Notes: generated from the letters alone by a model not told the origin. DNA of 64,000 bases from Chlorocebus sabaeus (GCF_047675955.1 NC_132925.1:20980688-21044687); one strand, 5' to 3'. Positions 1-11,283 are shown, counted from the first letter of the stretch. Translations and numbers: made by a program.

Positions 1-569
1 TTTAAAATCACACAAAAGAGTCTTTAAGTATTCTAACTCAAGCTCTTTTCAGAGGTGAACACAAAAACTTACAAAAATTGCATCCATCAAAATAATTATG
101 GTGATTGCAAAAGGATATGTTTCTAGCTGCTTCGATTCACTTACAATGAGTGAGAGATGGAGAGGAAAAGAAAACCTGGATTCGTACAACTAAGTACTAA
201 AGTATTTTTATTTTAACATTAACTAAGTCTTTGTAATTATCAGACAAGTAATCTAATAAAAAATATTACATGGCATTTAGGGAAGGAAGAGACAGAATAA
301 GAAGCTTTATCCTTGATTAAGCTCTTTATTTTGTCAAATAACCACAAACATCCTTTAAATAAGCATGACAAGATCCACCCCACTCTAGCAGCTGCTCTTG
401 GAACTGTGCAGCTGTGCTCTAATCTGGGTTATTGGAAATTCTCAAAACTGTAATCTTATAACGTATGAAAAGTAAACTAAAGAGTTGGAGAAATTCCACT
501 GATTTCCAGCATGAGCAAAAAGTACCGTGTATTTGCACATGGTGAATCATGTACATATTTCTTTTTCAG

Positions 570-798
570 AAAAAAAAAAAATCTCTCCAGTATTGTTTTG
601 AAATTTTAAAAGGTCTCAGTTATGAGTCTGCAGAACTTTGTGGTGTCATGAAGGAAGCAGGTTACAGGCCAGCATATCTTCAGATGGCTACACAGGTATT
701 AGAACTGCATGGCCTTCTAAAGAAGACAAGTGTCATTATAGAATCCTGCACACCACATAGTCATCCTCTTTCAAGTCCCAGACCTTAACCAAGAGCAG
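570..798 (+). other. Weak candidate exon or unclassified ORF
   Basis: A short open frame runs through here and ends at TAA 786-788. It is preceded by a good acceptor-like tract (TTTCTTTTTCAG ending at 569) and followed by a donor-like CAG|GT at 796-800. The predicted peptide is mixed in composition and not repeat-derived, containing YESAELCGVMKEAGY. I do not recognise the protein. A chance ORF or a fragment of an old pseudogene is at least as likely as a real exon. Confidence 0.15.
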
Positions 799-2030
799 GT
801 ACAATCACTCTGTGGCCATTAGCATGTAACCAGATTACCCTCCAATCAGACAAGTCACTCCAGTACAAGTCAGAAAACATGAAGGGGCGGAAATACAAAT
901 GTTCAAAACTCAAACTCAAAAGGAGATGTGAAAAATTGCTGAACGCTTACATTTTTAAAAACAGATGTCTTGTCTCTAATCGTTTGAAGCCAATCAGGTC
1001 TCTACAGTGCATCTACTCGAGCAAAGAACAACGAGGCACCTACGACATTTTTGGATAACCGTCATATGAGTCCTCTCTAATTTCTTCCTTTCCCTCCTCA
1101 AGAACCAAAATAGGTATCTATTATCGTTTTGAAAAAACAAAAAGCAATCACTAGGACCTGTTCCATGAAAGCTTGTCCGAGAAAATTGAATAACTTTCTT
1201 AGTATCATTGTTTGTTTCCCAGTAGGACTGAAGAGGTAATGGGACTGGTTGAAGGTACAGTAGATTCTCTTTCGTATGACAGATATACTCAGGACCAGTG
1301 GATGGCTGTTTAAAGTAAAAGTTGGTCAATATGGACTATTAAAAATTGGTTAGCACTTTAAACATTTTAATGAAAACATATAAATGTATATCTATTCACC
1401 AATTTTCAGATATAGGGCAAATTATCACAATATCACATTCAAATTTCCAATTAGTCTCAGAGCAGGAATGAACACAAAGTCCCTTGTCAAGCATGTCAAG
1501 TGCACCTTCTAGACTGGTACGATCCCTTCGTCGAATCTCAGTTGTCTCATTCACACCTACTTAGACAGCAAGCCCAGTGCTCTGTCCTTACTAACCCTCC
1601 CCAAGCCTTCACTTTGGTTTTTACAGAAGTAACTGTCATTCATACATTTCATTGACTTACATAGTGTCTATATTATATAATTAGAATAAACATATATTCG
1701 ATTTACAATAAAAAAGAACTGGAGTAAACAGATTTTTGAAATAAATAATTTAGTGGTAGCAGAAGCACATGGATGCGCTAGAAAGTAGCCTACGGTTGTG
1801 TGAACTACAGGTTTAGTGTGCTGTAAGTATTAGAAACAGACTTTAAGAGGGAAAGGAAAACTTCAGTCAATACAGAAAGTTGATAATTGAAGATCAGCTA
1901 GGAGTGTTTCTATCAAACTAGTTGCGGCACTGGATTGTACCCATGAGAGAAAGAGGCCTAATGAATGCCTTTCCCAAACATAGTTGCAAAACCACATCAC
2001 CTGGCTATTTCCAAAATCATCTTATTTCAG

Positions 2031-2079
2031 TGAGTGTGTGTGTGCACATGTGTGTGTGTGTGGTGTGTGTGTGTGGTGG
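2031..2079. repeat. (TG)n microsatellite
   Basis: An alternating TG run with GCACA and GG interruptions. The cysteine- and valine-rich ORF over it is an artefact of the repeat. Confidence 0.9.
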
Positions 2080-3165
2080 AAGTGCTCAGAGATGTTTTTA
2101 AGCCTTTTAAATTCTTTTATAATTTAAAAAATGTATGTGAATGTATTTTATGTCATCTAGAAAGCCACCTCAAAACTGAATACTGCCTCCCCCAGTATTA
2201 CTATTATATCACAGAATTTAACTTTGTACTTGTTGGTAAGCATGACTGCTATGAGATCAGTACCATCTAATACCAAACTAAGTGTTCTGCACGTATTTGT
2301 ATGAATTTATGTTTACTAGTAATAAAGACAATTTCCCTTTGCCAATATAATCTGTAGTTGAAAGGCTTGTTTTTCATTAAAAAAAAAATTCAGTTTAAGA
2401 TATTAACACTGAAGCCAATTTGATGTAACAGCAACATGGTATAGTGGAGAAATGTACTAATTGTTACAAATTGTTAGGAAATAGTATAAATGTACACCTA
2501 ATGTATAAATGTACCCACACCAAATGAAGCACAAATCACAGCAGTTTACTTTAAGAGTTTAATAGTTCAAATTTTCTAGTTAGAGATGAAGAGAATAAAG
2601 AAATCAGAGCTTCAGTCACGTAATTTTCAAATGGGATGCCCAGATCACATCCAGTATTTAGATTGATCTTAGTTTGAGAGCAGAATCAGTGTTTAAAGTA
2701 TTACTATTTTTCAACACCTGCAAAAATAAAAACGTTCAGATATTTATCGTCTATCCTAATTACATTAGATTCTACTTTAATTTAGAATTCAGCAACAATA
2801 CAATGACAACCTTATCCTGAATAGACATGGAACCTCTGAAGTTAAAGTGATGGCTCATGGAGAAGGCATTCTAGGACTATTCATTGGCAGAGTTTCAGTT
2901 AAGGATGAAGTCTAATTACGGCAAGCTAGCAAACAAAGCCTCAAAATTATTAATGATATGCACAGCATACTTATATAAGCAGGCATTCTCTACATTTGTA
3001 GAATTGAAGTTCAAATACAGGACCAAATCAAATATGCTACATATAGCAAAATATAATTTCAACAAAAATGTGCATATTAAATTAGTTCATTTGAATTGTA
3101 TTGGATTGGAAAATATTATTTGATTATTTGTAAATCTGCTTTTCATTGATAGCTGTTTAACAGCT

Positions 3166-3335
3166 ACATCAGATGTGGTAGTGCATGCCTGTAGTCCCTA
3201 TGTGGGAGGCTGAGGCAGGAGGATTTGCTCAAGGTCAGGAGTTTGAGGATGCATGAGCTATAACCGCTCCACTGCACTCCAGCATGGGTGACAGAGCCAG
3301 ACCCTGTCTCTAACAACAACAACAAAAAGATTACT
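3166..3335 (+). mobile_element. Old Alu monomer (FRAM or AluJ right arm)
   Basis: A single right-arm-like Alu monomer with 'GTGCATGCCTGTAGTCCC', 'GGAGGCTGAGGCAGGAGGAT' and 'CACTGCACTCCAGC' motifs and an AAC-rich tail. No left arm is visible, so it is either a free monomer or a truncated AluJ. Confidence 0.7.
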
Positions 3336-3400
3336 TTAAAAATATTTAAACTATTACTAGTTAAAGTAAGAAGTAAGATGGAAAAATGATTAAGAAGAGA

Positions 3401-4045
3401 AGATGGGCACAGTGGCTCGTGCCTGGAATTCCAGCACACTTTGGGAGGCCATGGCAGGACGATTGCTTGAGGGCAGGAGTTTGAGACCAGCCTGGGCTAC
3501 ATAGCAGGATCCCCATTGATATAGATTTGGCTATGTCCCCACCCAAATCTCAACTTGAATCATATTTCCCAGAATTCCCACGTGTTGTAGGAGGGACCCA
3601 CGGGGAAGTAATTGAATCATGGGGGCAGGTCTTTCTCATGCTATTCTTGTGATAGTGAATAAGTCTCACGAGATCTGATGGGTTTATCAGGGGTTTCTGC
3701 TTTTGCTTCTTCATCATTTTTCTCTTGCCACCGCCATGTAAGAAGTGCCTTTTGCCTCCACCATGATTCTGAGACTTCCTCAGCCATATGGAACTGTAAG
3801 TCCAATTAAACCTCTTTTCCTTTCCAGTTTCAGGCATGTCTTTATCAGCAGGGTAAAAACGGACTAATACACCCATCTGTGCACACACACACAAAATTAG
3901 CCATGTGGTGGCACATGCCTGTAGTCCCAGCTACTTGGGAGGCTGGGGCAGGATCTCTTGAGCCCAGTAGTTTGAGGCTGCCATGTGTTATCCACACTCC
4001 ACTGCACTTTAGCCTGGATGACAGTGAGACCCCCATCTCAAAAAT
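3401..4045 (+). mobile_element. AluJ-type element split by a THE1 LTR
   Basis: The left arm (3401-3516) and the right part (3877-4045) read as one old Alu with 'GAGACCAGCCTGGGC' on one side and 'AATTAGCCATGTGGTGG' on the other. A MaLR LTR sits exactly between them. Its divergence and AluJ-like positions fit an insertion that predates the LTR. Confidence 0.8.
3517..3871 (+). mobile_element. THE1-class MaLR solo LTR
   Basis: This 355-bp LTR starts TGATATAG and ends ACTAATACA. It has the MaLR landmarks 'GTCCCCACCCAAATCTCA', 'GTGAATAAGTCTCACGAG' and 'CTGTAAGTCCAATTAAACC'. A perfect 5-bp duplication CCCAT at 3512-3516 and 3872-3876 marks the insertion into the AluJ. No internal retroviral sequence remains, so it is a solo LTR. 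Confidence 0.92.
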
Positions 4046-4689
4046 ATTAAAAATGTAACAAATTTAAAAAGAGCTACAGATGCAAGAGGTTGATAAATAT
4101 ACCTGAATATAAAATATATAAGTAAGAGTAAAATAAAAGTTTTGCAGCTCCCATGTCTTCGGCTGGCTCCACCAGTCGCTGAGCAGGTTTTTATTGGCAC
4201 CACAGCGTTCCAGTCTCACTTGTGCCTTCCTCTCCCAGGACTCTAATCAGGCACTTCTCCAAAGAAGGAACTGGGAAAGTAAGATCCGTTCACCAAGTAT
4301 GTTGTTGCTGCCATGGTACCACTGCTTATATGCTCTTCCAAGAGACAGAATTGATAAATGTACTTTTAATAGATCATAAATTCATATTGATCAGTTCATA
4401 CTGATATCTCTAATTCAAGTTCATTAACATAAGATTCTCCCTCACTTTCCTCATTCCATCTTCATTTTTCCTTTTTCCTATAGTGAGGACCCTCATTCCT
4501 AAAGTCAGTATTTGTACACGTATACTCTATCATATCATACACGTAAAACAGTTTCAGGATTAACCGAAATAACAGTTAGTTCAATACTACAACTAACCTC
4601 AATACATAAAAGTAAAGTTTGAGATTTCTGTCCTGCCTGTACCTGCACGCGTACCTTCCTAGACAATTCAGGCCCAAAGCCATTCAAGG
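4046..4689. other. No recognised feature
   Basis: Unremarkable AT-rich DNA. The small ORFs near 4194-4404 have no recognisable domain. Confidence 0.5.
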
Positions 4690-5152
4690 AGGCGGAGGCA
4701 TCTGTATGTGATAGTGGGAGCCAGTGTGGCCCAGTGTCAGGAGTGGAAGCTCACCCATGGTCCCTGAGACCCCTTCAGATAATCTACAAGGTTAAAACTA
4801 TTTTCAGAGTAACACTAAGGTAACTTGCCTTTTGCACTTACATCATCTCATGAGTATACTGTGGAGTTTACCAAAAACTTCAGGACATCATGACTGTGTG
4901 AGGCTGGGGTTTTTCCCACCAAAGTAGTACAATGGGATACTTGAATATAATCCAGCTGCCTTCTATTAAGCTAGACATCTGAGGTTTATAGAAATATAAA
5001 ACAACGTCACACTTCTCACTAAATTATTTGTTTTGGGAAATAATTACTTTCATGAAGGTATGTCATTTACGTTAACATGTAATGGACTTATTACTACTTT
5101 TGATGAGTTAGTTTTTATTTTAAAAATTTTAATAATTATTTTTAAAATTTAC
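4690..5152 (+). mobile_element. Old DNA-transposon relic (hAT-like), left part
   Basis: The segment with 'CATGGTCCCTGAGACCCCTT', 'AATCTACAAGGTTAAAACTATT' and 'AACATGTAATGGACTTATTA' resembles a mammal-wide hAT-like (Zaphod/Charlie-type) repeat that I recall only in outline. The same element seems to resume at 5657-5757 and 6079-6110 after two insertions. The family name is uncertain. Confidence 0.35.
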
Positions 5153-5656
5153 AAGATTTTTTCTTGTTTAAATATGATTACAATGATTATTTTACACATT
5201 TAACAGGCATAAGTGCCATTTTCTTACATGGATATATTGCATAGTGGTGAACTCTGGCTTTCAGCTTAACCATCACCCGAATAGTATACATTGTATCCAC
5301 TAAGTAATTTCTCATCTTCTAGACATCTCCAATGTCTATGATTCCACTATGTCCCTGTTCACACATTGGATAACTATATGCAGAAGAGTGAAACTGGAAC
5401 CCCATCTCTCACCATATACAAAAATTAACTCAACGTGGATGAAAGACTTAAAGGTAAGACCTGAAACTACACAAATACCAGAAGAAAATCTAGGGAAAAA
5501 CCCTTCTGGACACTGACCTGGGCAAATAATTCATGACTAAAACCTCAAAAACAAATGCAACGAAAACAAAAATAGGCAAATGAGATTTAATCAAACTAAA
5601 AAGCTTCTGCACAACAAAAGAAGTAATCAACAGAATGAAGAGCCAACCAGCAGAAT
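5153..5656 (-). mobile_element. L1 insertion with 5' inversion (twin-primed)
   Basis: The left part (about 5165-5370) is an L1 3' UTR read on the minus strand, with landmarks such as 'GGATATATTGCATAGTGGTG' and 'AAGTAATTTCTCATC'. The right part (about 5371-5656) is L1 ORF2 sequence read on the plus strand ('AAGCTTCTGCACAACAAAAG'). A 3' piece followed by an inverted upstream piece is the signature of twin-primed L1 insertion. AAGATTTTTTCTT at the left and AAGAGTTTTATTTTCT at the right look like a decayed target-site duplication. Confidence 0.65.
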
Positions 5657-5757
5657 AAGAGTTTTATTTTCTAACATGGTAAATATCAATAGATCTAACC
5701 CACATAAATTAAATTTAAATGAAATTAGTAATTAACTCACATAAATTAAAGTTATTT
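5657..5757 (+). mobile_element. hAT-like relic, middle part
   Basis: 'TAACATGGTAAATATCAATAG' followed by 'AACCCACATAAA' continues the old element interrupted at 5152. A further scrap at 6079-6110 follows the Alu. The assignment rests on continuity with the left part. Confidence 0.35.
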
Positions 5758-5769
5758 AGAGTCCTTCAT

Positions 5770-6065
5770 TTTTTTTTTTTTTTTTGAGATAGAGTCTACC
5801 TTTGCCGCCCAGACTGGAGGGCAGTGGTGCAATCTCTGCTCACTGCAACCTCCACCTCCCAGGGCCAAGCAATTCTCCTGCCTCAACCTCCCGAGTAGCT
5901 GAGATTACAGGGGCCCACCACCACACCTGGCTAGTTTTTGTATTTTTAGTAGAGATGGGGTTTCACCATGTTAGCCAGGCTGGTCTCAAACTCCTGACCT
6001 CAAGTGATCCACCTGCCTCGGCCTCCCAAAGTGCTGGCTACAAGCGTGAGCCAATGAGCCTGGCC
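5770..6065 (-). mobile_element. AluS/Y-type element
   Basis: A full-length Alu in reverse orientation, with a leading poly(T) and the usual B-box and linker landmarks. The duplication AGAGTCCTTCAT (5758-5769) against AGAGTCCTCCAT (6067-6078) has one mismatch. The 92-codon ORF inside is the familiar Alu antisense frame and not a gene. Confidence 0.95.
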
Positions 6066-6114
6066 AAGAGTCCTCCATAATTTTTAAGAGTATAAAAAGT
6101 CTTGGAAGCTGGGG

Positions 6115-6590
6115 AAGTGAATTGAGAACTACTTTAATGCAATGGCAAAGAAATAAGGGTGAGGAAGAACTGTAACAGATAAGAGACTTACATAATAACC
6201 AAACGTAATGAACGTGTGTCTTTTGAATCCTAATTTGAAGAAGTCAATTATAAAAAGACATTTTTGAGATATCAGGAAAATGTAATTACATACCAAGTAC
6301 GATTAGATGACATTAAGGGATTTTAATCTTGTTAGATATGATAAAGGCACAGCGATTATGGCAGAAAACACCTGTTCTTATCTGTTATCTATGCCTTCCA
6401 TAATAGTTACAGGTGAAATGAAATGACAAAATTTTCTTTAAAACCCTTCAGAAGAAGAAAAGTAGATGAAACAAAGTTGGCAACTACTAACAATGTAAAA
6501 TCTGAGTGATGGATATATGAATTAATGATAGTATCTCTACATTTGTGTATCATTAAAATTTTCCAAAATAAACTGTACAAAGAAAAACAA
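6115..6590 (+). mobile_element. Probable old L1 (L1M-class) 3' end
   Basis: The stretch carrying 'GATGACATTAAGGGATTTTAAT', 'GATATGATAAAGGCA' and 'AAAATTTTCCAAAATAAA', ending in an A-rich tail near 6575-6600, resembles an ancient L1 3' UTR. It is highly diverged and the subfamily is not determinable by eye. Confidence 0.4.
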
Positions 6591-7100
6591 CAAAAACTTA
6601 AATGATGCTCAGTTTAAGATTTCCAAGGGAACATATTATACAGAGGTTCAAATTTAATTTTTAATTGATAAATGTCAATTTCTACTTCCTCCTAAAAGCC
6701 ATGTTTAATTAAAAGGACATCAATAGGCTGAGCACAGCTAGAAAATCATGAGAATGTCAATAGATGGTCATGTATTCCTTCTTTTACTTGACTTCAAAAA
6801 TTTCCCCAGATTACTCTACAAATACCCATGACTGTATGGAAAATCCCGGGAAACTCTGAAGTTACAAAATAAATTTAGTACTCGAATGGAGAGTGTGTAA
6901 ACTAATTAGGGATATTCTTGTAATGAAAATAATTTAGAGCAAACTGGAAGTAAGCCCTTTTATTCTTAACCAAGTAAGATCAGTAACATGTTTTCTTGAC
7001 AAACAATGGAAGCTTGCTCATGTATTAGAGTCTCCTGATAACAGCTGAATTAATCAATTTTATGAAGTAACTATCTTATCTTCTGGAAAGCAGGACTCTG
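6591..7100. other. No recognised feature
   Basis: AT-rich, no recognised repeat or gene. Confidence 0.5.
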
Positions 7101-7159
7101 TGAGGGAGGGAGGGAGGGAGGGAGCGGGAGAGGGAGATGAAGGTGGGGGGGGAAGAGAG

Positions 7160-7190
<31 letters not shown>

Positions 7191-7230
7191 GAGGGAGGTG
7201 GGGGAGAGAGAGAGAGAGAGAGAGAGAGAA
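7101..7230. repeat. Polypurine GGGA/GA microsatellite
   Basis: 130 bp made almost wholly of purines on the + strand: (GGGA)n, then GGTGGGGGGG, then (GA)n. A polypurine-polypyrimidine run of this length can adopt triplex (H-DNA) structure and is likely length-polymorphic. Confidence 0.92.
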
Positions 7231-8540
7231 TAGGGTTCCTGCCCTGTATTCTAGTTAGAGATGTAAGAGACAGGAAGACTTGACTCTACAAAGTGCCTAA
7301 CTGTGTGAGACAGGATAAAAGTTTCACCATGTGTCTGAGCAATCTGAGAAATCTTCCTGAAAACCTGGAATCCAGCTTTGAAGTACGGGTTCAATTTAAA
7401 AGAGCAGAAATTAAGAGCATTCCAGGTACACAGCACATAACAAGAATAAAATCAGAATAAAAGTAGAAAATTCAAGGTATGTTTAAGAAAAATGAGTAGG
7501 TCAGCCTTGCTAAAGCAGGGAGGTTGGTGAAGGAATTAATAAGGAATAAGTGGGAAAAAGGGGTCAAGTCCAACTGTGGAAAACCTTGAATGCTAACGTG
7601 AGTACCGAGAGAACCATCCTGAGCACAGGAGAGGCAGTGGCACTGCAGGAGATTTATTTAATAGTACACCCAGATTTATTCAGATATGACAGGAAGATAT
7701 TACAGGCAGGATCTAATGGAGTATGGTAAAAAATAAAAATGTAGCTGGCATAGTGGAAGCCAGACTAGAAAGGAGGAAACACAAACAAGACACACAGAGG
7801 GGAAAACAATCAAAATGACTTGATATGCCTCCAGAAAGGTCTTAGATTTAAGACCTTCATTAAAAATCTTAAATGTAGTTAGCCAATGCATGAATTTGCC
7901 TCCATTTTCTCCGAGACACATGGAAGCAAATGTATGAAGTGTAAAAAGAATAAACCCATAATAATAAAAAATTGGGAGAAAAGTAAGTTTCATCAACGAA
8001 TAAGATATTTCAAAAAACTTGTTAACCCTATGATAAGCTGGCAGATAAAACAGGTGGAGTGAGGCCCCACAGCTGTCACTGAGTTGTGGAGGACATGGTC
8101 ATCAATTTGTCCAATAAAACTAAAGAGAGACTCTGAGCTGAGGTCAGCAGATAAAGTGGAGGGCATGAGTGTGCAATGGGGCTAAAAACCGGGAGATTTA
8201 TGTAAGTCTTCATATGAGACTTCTGCGCCAGTCAGTGCTCTCCACTGCGACTCACAGCATAGGCGCTTACCACCCAACCAAAACAATGGATGCTTCTTTT
8301 CCAAAGAAATTGAAATAAATATTTGCTGAAAGCCGAGGATATTTTCATAAACATTTATATTTCTTTCTAGTACAATTTAGGGGTTGGGGTCTATTCTGTC
8401 CTGTAGCAGTCTTTTCACCTCCTCCCCTAACGTAAAGCAAACCAGTTGATGAAAACTACTCATCCACATAAACTCTTGGTTAAGAATTTCCATTCAGGGA
8501 AGACACTTAACTGAAAAATAAAGCTATTTATAAGATAATA
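7231..8540. other. No recognised feature
   Basis: Single-copy-looking DNA. The short ORFs at 7251-7436 and 7700-7996 (minus) lack domains and are treated as chance. Confidence 0.45.
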
Positions 8541-8554
8541 AACATATGAGCAAT

Positions 8555-8586
8555 ATAGGATAATTGGTATGTGCCAATTATCCTAT
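8555..8586. repeat. Perfect 13-bp inverted repeat
   Basis: The arms ATAGGATAATTGG (8555-8567) and CCAATTATCCTAT (8574-8586) are exact reverse complements with a 6-nt spacer TATGTG. Confidence 0.9.
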
Positions 8587-8599
8587 TCTTTAATCATGA

Positions 8600-9280
8600 A
8601 TGTAAATAAGCAACCAAGGACTACCAGATATGCAAAGAGAGTCAACATTATTGAAGTAAAAGACAATCCCTCTGCCACAAAAAGCAAAAACTAAAACAAA
8701 ATATAACAAAAGTCCTTGGTAGAAACAAATAGTCCAAGATATAGAAGAGAACTTTTTAAAGATAAAAGAAAAATTTGAAGTTTACTTAGAAGTTGCATCT
8801 ATAACACTTGAACGCAAGGCAATAAAAAACGAAAAGAAATTAAAGAGAGCTTTTAAGAATTTTTTAAATAGCCAAAACAAAATAAAAATTTAGTAGAATG
8901 ACTAGAAAATAAAGTTTTAGTAACCTCTCAGAATAAGAAGATAGAGACATGGATTACATTAAAAATAAAGGACATGGGGAACCAACCCAGGGGATTCAGT
9001 TAACAGGAACTTCAGAAAGGGTAAAAAAAATTAGTAAAGAAAAAATTATCAAAGGGGATAATTTCAGATTAAGGATAAGTCTTCAGAGTTAAAGGGTCTG
9101 CCAAGTATACATTAAAAATATGTCTTGAAAACATAAAAATTATACTTAGATGCACCACTGTAAGATTTTTAGATTAAGAATAAAGAGTAAATCCTAAATA
9201 AAAACAAAATAAAAATCAAACAGGCACAAGATTTCTCATCAGCAACGGTACATACTAAAACACCATAGTAAATTAAGCAC
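8600..9280 (+). mobile_element. HAL1/L1M-like ORF1 relic, left part
   Basis: An A-rich, stop-riddled remnant of an ancient L1 ORF1. Recognisable pieces include 'TTCAGAAAGGGTAAAAAAA', 'CAAACAGGCACAAGATTTCTC' and 'ATCAGCAACGG', which match the RNA-binding and C-terminal portion of old L1 or HAL1 ORF1. An LTR interrupts it at about 9281. Confidence 0.55.
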
Positions 9281-9766
9281 ATTAATGGCCCAAAATAATG
9301 ATCTCCCTGTAGCCACCCTTGCCTTGTAACTGTAATTTTCTCTTATCTGACTCTGAGTTCAGCCAGGTGACTTGCTTAGGTCAATGGGATGTTAGCAATA
9401 GATATTAGAAAAGGTGCTTATGTACTTCCACTCTTTCTCTTATATCCCTGCCACTATCGTGGGAACATACCCAGGCTAGCCTGCTGGGAGAATAAGAGAA
9501 TTACATGAGAGACAGCTGAGTCATTTCAGGTGATCTCATCCTACACCATCCTATAACTAGCCAATTCCAAAACATATAATAATACCATAATATACAGCAG
9601 AGTTGTATAGCTACTCTCAACTGACCAGACTCATGAGTGGTCCAGCTGAGACCAAAGGAACCATCCAGGCAACTCATAGACTTGGGAGCAATGGTTGGAT
9701 TTTTTGAAACTACCACATTTAAGGTACTTTGTTGTACATCATTGTTGTGGCAATAGGTAACAGATA
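9281..9766 (+). mobile_element. MLT1-type MaLR LTR (old subtype)
   Basis: It contains 'GACTTGCTTAGGTCAATGGGATG', 'CCAGGCTAGCCTGCTGG' and, near its end, 'TTGTTGTGGCAATAGGTAAC', the layout of an old MLT1 LTR. It splits the HAL1/L1M relic, whose ORF1-like text resumes directly after it ('AATGCTCTCAAAATTTTGAG'). Confidence 0.6.
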
Positions 9767-10240
9767 GAAATACAAAGGATCAATGCTCTCAAAATTTTGA
9801 GGGAGTTTTAAATCTAAAACTCAATACCCAGGCCAACCATCAATTAAGAGTGAGGCAAGAACAAGATATTTTACAAATGTAAGAACATGTATCCATTCTC
9901 TTCTCACATACCTTTTTTTTTTCCAAAAAAATTACTTGAGAATGTTTTCCAGAAAAATAAGGGACAAAGCAACATAGAACGAGGCACTGCATCTAGAACA
10001 CTGAATCCAACCCAGAGTGTTCCAGGATAAAATCTGTGCATCAAATGATTAAGGGGCACAGGCTCTGAGAAGGAGATGTCCAGGAAAAAAAAATTCACTA
10101 AAAGAGTAATAAGACTGAGATATTAGAAAATAGTGAAAATGTGTTACAATAATAGGATAGAAGGGCCATCAGTGAAAATGGCAATTGAGGACATGTAAAA
10201 TGACTATCCTCCCTAAAAGCAGTAAGAATACTGGTAAAAT
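9767..10240 (+). mobile_element. HAL1/L1M-like ORF1 relic, right part
   Basis: This continues the interrupted L1-type ORF1: 'CTCAATACCCAGGCCAACCA' followed by 'TCAATTAAGAGTGAGG' is the Y-P-A-K-L-S-like stretch of the ORF1 C-terminal domain, now decayed. The 3' boundary is vague. Confidence 0.5.
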
Positions 10241-11075
10241 TTATTCGAATCAACTTTTTCAGAAGTCTGGAAATTAATAAAAGGTTTGCAGCAATGTAGG
10301 AAACATGTATTCAAGAAAAGCAGGTAGATCTCAGTAATAGTAAGTTTTATGGCATCTTAAGTTGCCCTATTTCTATCTCCCACTCTTTAGCTCTGTAATA
10401 GCTTTGAAAACAACCCACAATCACAGTGCAAAACAGCAGCCTGGAAGCCACTGGATGGGACCATTCATTCCCAGAGGATTGTCACTATTTGACCTGTCTG
10501 GGATTCCCCAGAAGACCCTTCTCACAAAGATGCCTTTGTTTAACCTGACTTGGAGTTTATCCGATGTAACAATTGGTTATCTACATGCAAAAATAAAAAT
10601 AAAAATAAAGCTGGACATCTATCTCATATAATCAAAAATTCACTTAAAATGAATTAAAGACCTAAAAGTAATAGTTAAAACCATAAAACTCTTAAACAAA
10701 AATGTAAATATAATTTCAGTGACCTTGCATCAGAAAATAGTTTCATCAATATTACACCAAAAATGCAAGCAACAAAAGAAAAAGTAGAAAAGTTGGACTT
10801 CATCAACATCTAAAATTTTGTGCTTCGAAAGACATTATGAAGAAGGTGAAGACACAATCCATAGATCAACAAATAAATCACATCTGATAAAGGTCTAGTA
10901 TCTGGAATATATAAAGAACTCTTAACAACTCATCAATAAGAGGACGACCCATTTTTTAAAAATGGGCAAAAAATCTGAATAGACATTTCTCCAAAAAGAT
11001 ATACAAATAGCCAACAAGCACATTGAAAGATGTTCACTGTCATTAATCATTGGAGAAATACAAATTAAAACCACA

Positions 11076-11283
11076 GGGACACATATGAGCATAGAATGTG
11101 GAGTAATAGACATTAGGAAGGTGGGAGGGAGGTGGGGGATGAGAAATTACTTAATAGTTACAATGTACACTATTCAGTTGATGGTTACACAAAAAACCCA
11201 TACTTTAGCACTACACAATATATCTATGTAACAAAACTGCACTTGTACCTCTTAAATGTATACAAATTTTTAAAAATAATTAA
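11076..11283 (+). mobile_element. Short 5'-truncated L1P 3' end nested in L1M
   Basis: About 200 bp of primate L1 3' UTR ('GGTGGGAGGGAGGTGGGGGA', 'TATCTATGTAACAAAACTGCAC') interrupts the older ORF2 text between 'ATTAAAACCACA' and 'ATTAAGAAAACA', which look like a diverged target-site duplication. The host sequence resumes with 'ATGAGATACCACTTCAC'. Confidence 0.75.

Larger units (their letters stand above)
1..2880. other. Repeat-poor single-copy-looking DNA
   Basis: I recognise no interspersed repeat here apart from the TG microsatellite annotated separately. The stretch has scattered CpGs around 1000-1180 and 1510-1540. It has a poly(A) signal AATAAA at 2321-2326 in a context like the end of a 3' UTR, so it could be a terminal exon or 3' UTR of a + strand gene. 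No splice-linked coding frame proves this. Confidence 0.4.

Noticed and set aside
2034..2270. Cysteine- and valine-rich ORF
   Set aside because: Its start lies in the TG microsatellite and the rest has no domain.
3550..3894. Minus-strand ORF over a THE1 LTR, and the similar ones at 52642-52966
   Set aside because: Antisense translation of LTR sequence. Shared by both LTR copies only because the LTRs are homologous.
5802..6080. 92-codon ORF on + strand
   Set aside because: It is the well-known open frame on an antisense Alu. The similar ORFs at 11745-11996, 12275-12696, 15206-15526, 20585-20878 and 44593-44994 are Alu-derived too.
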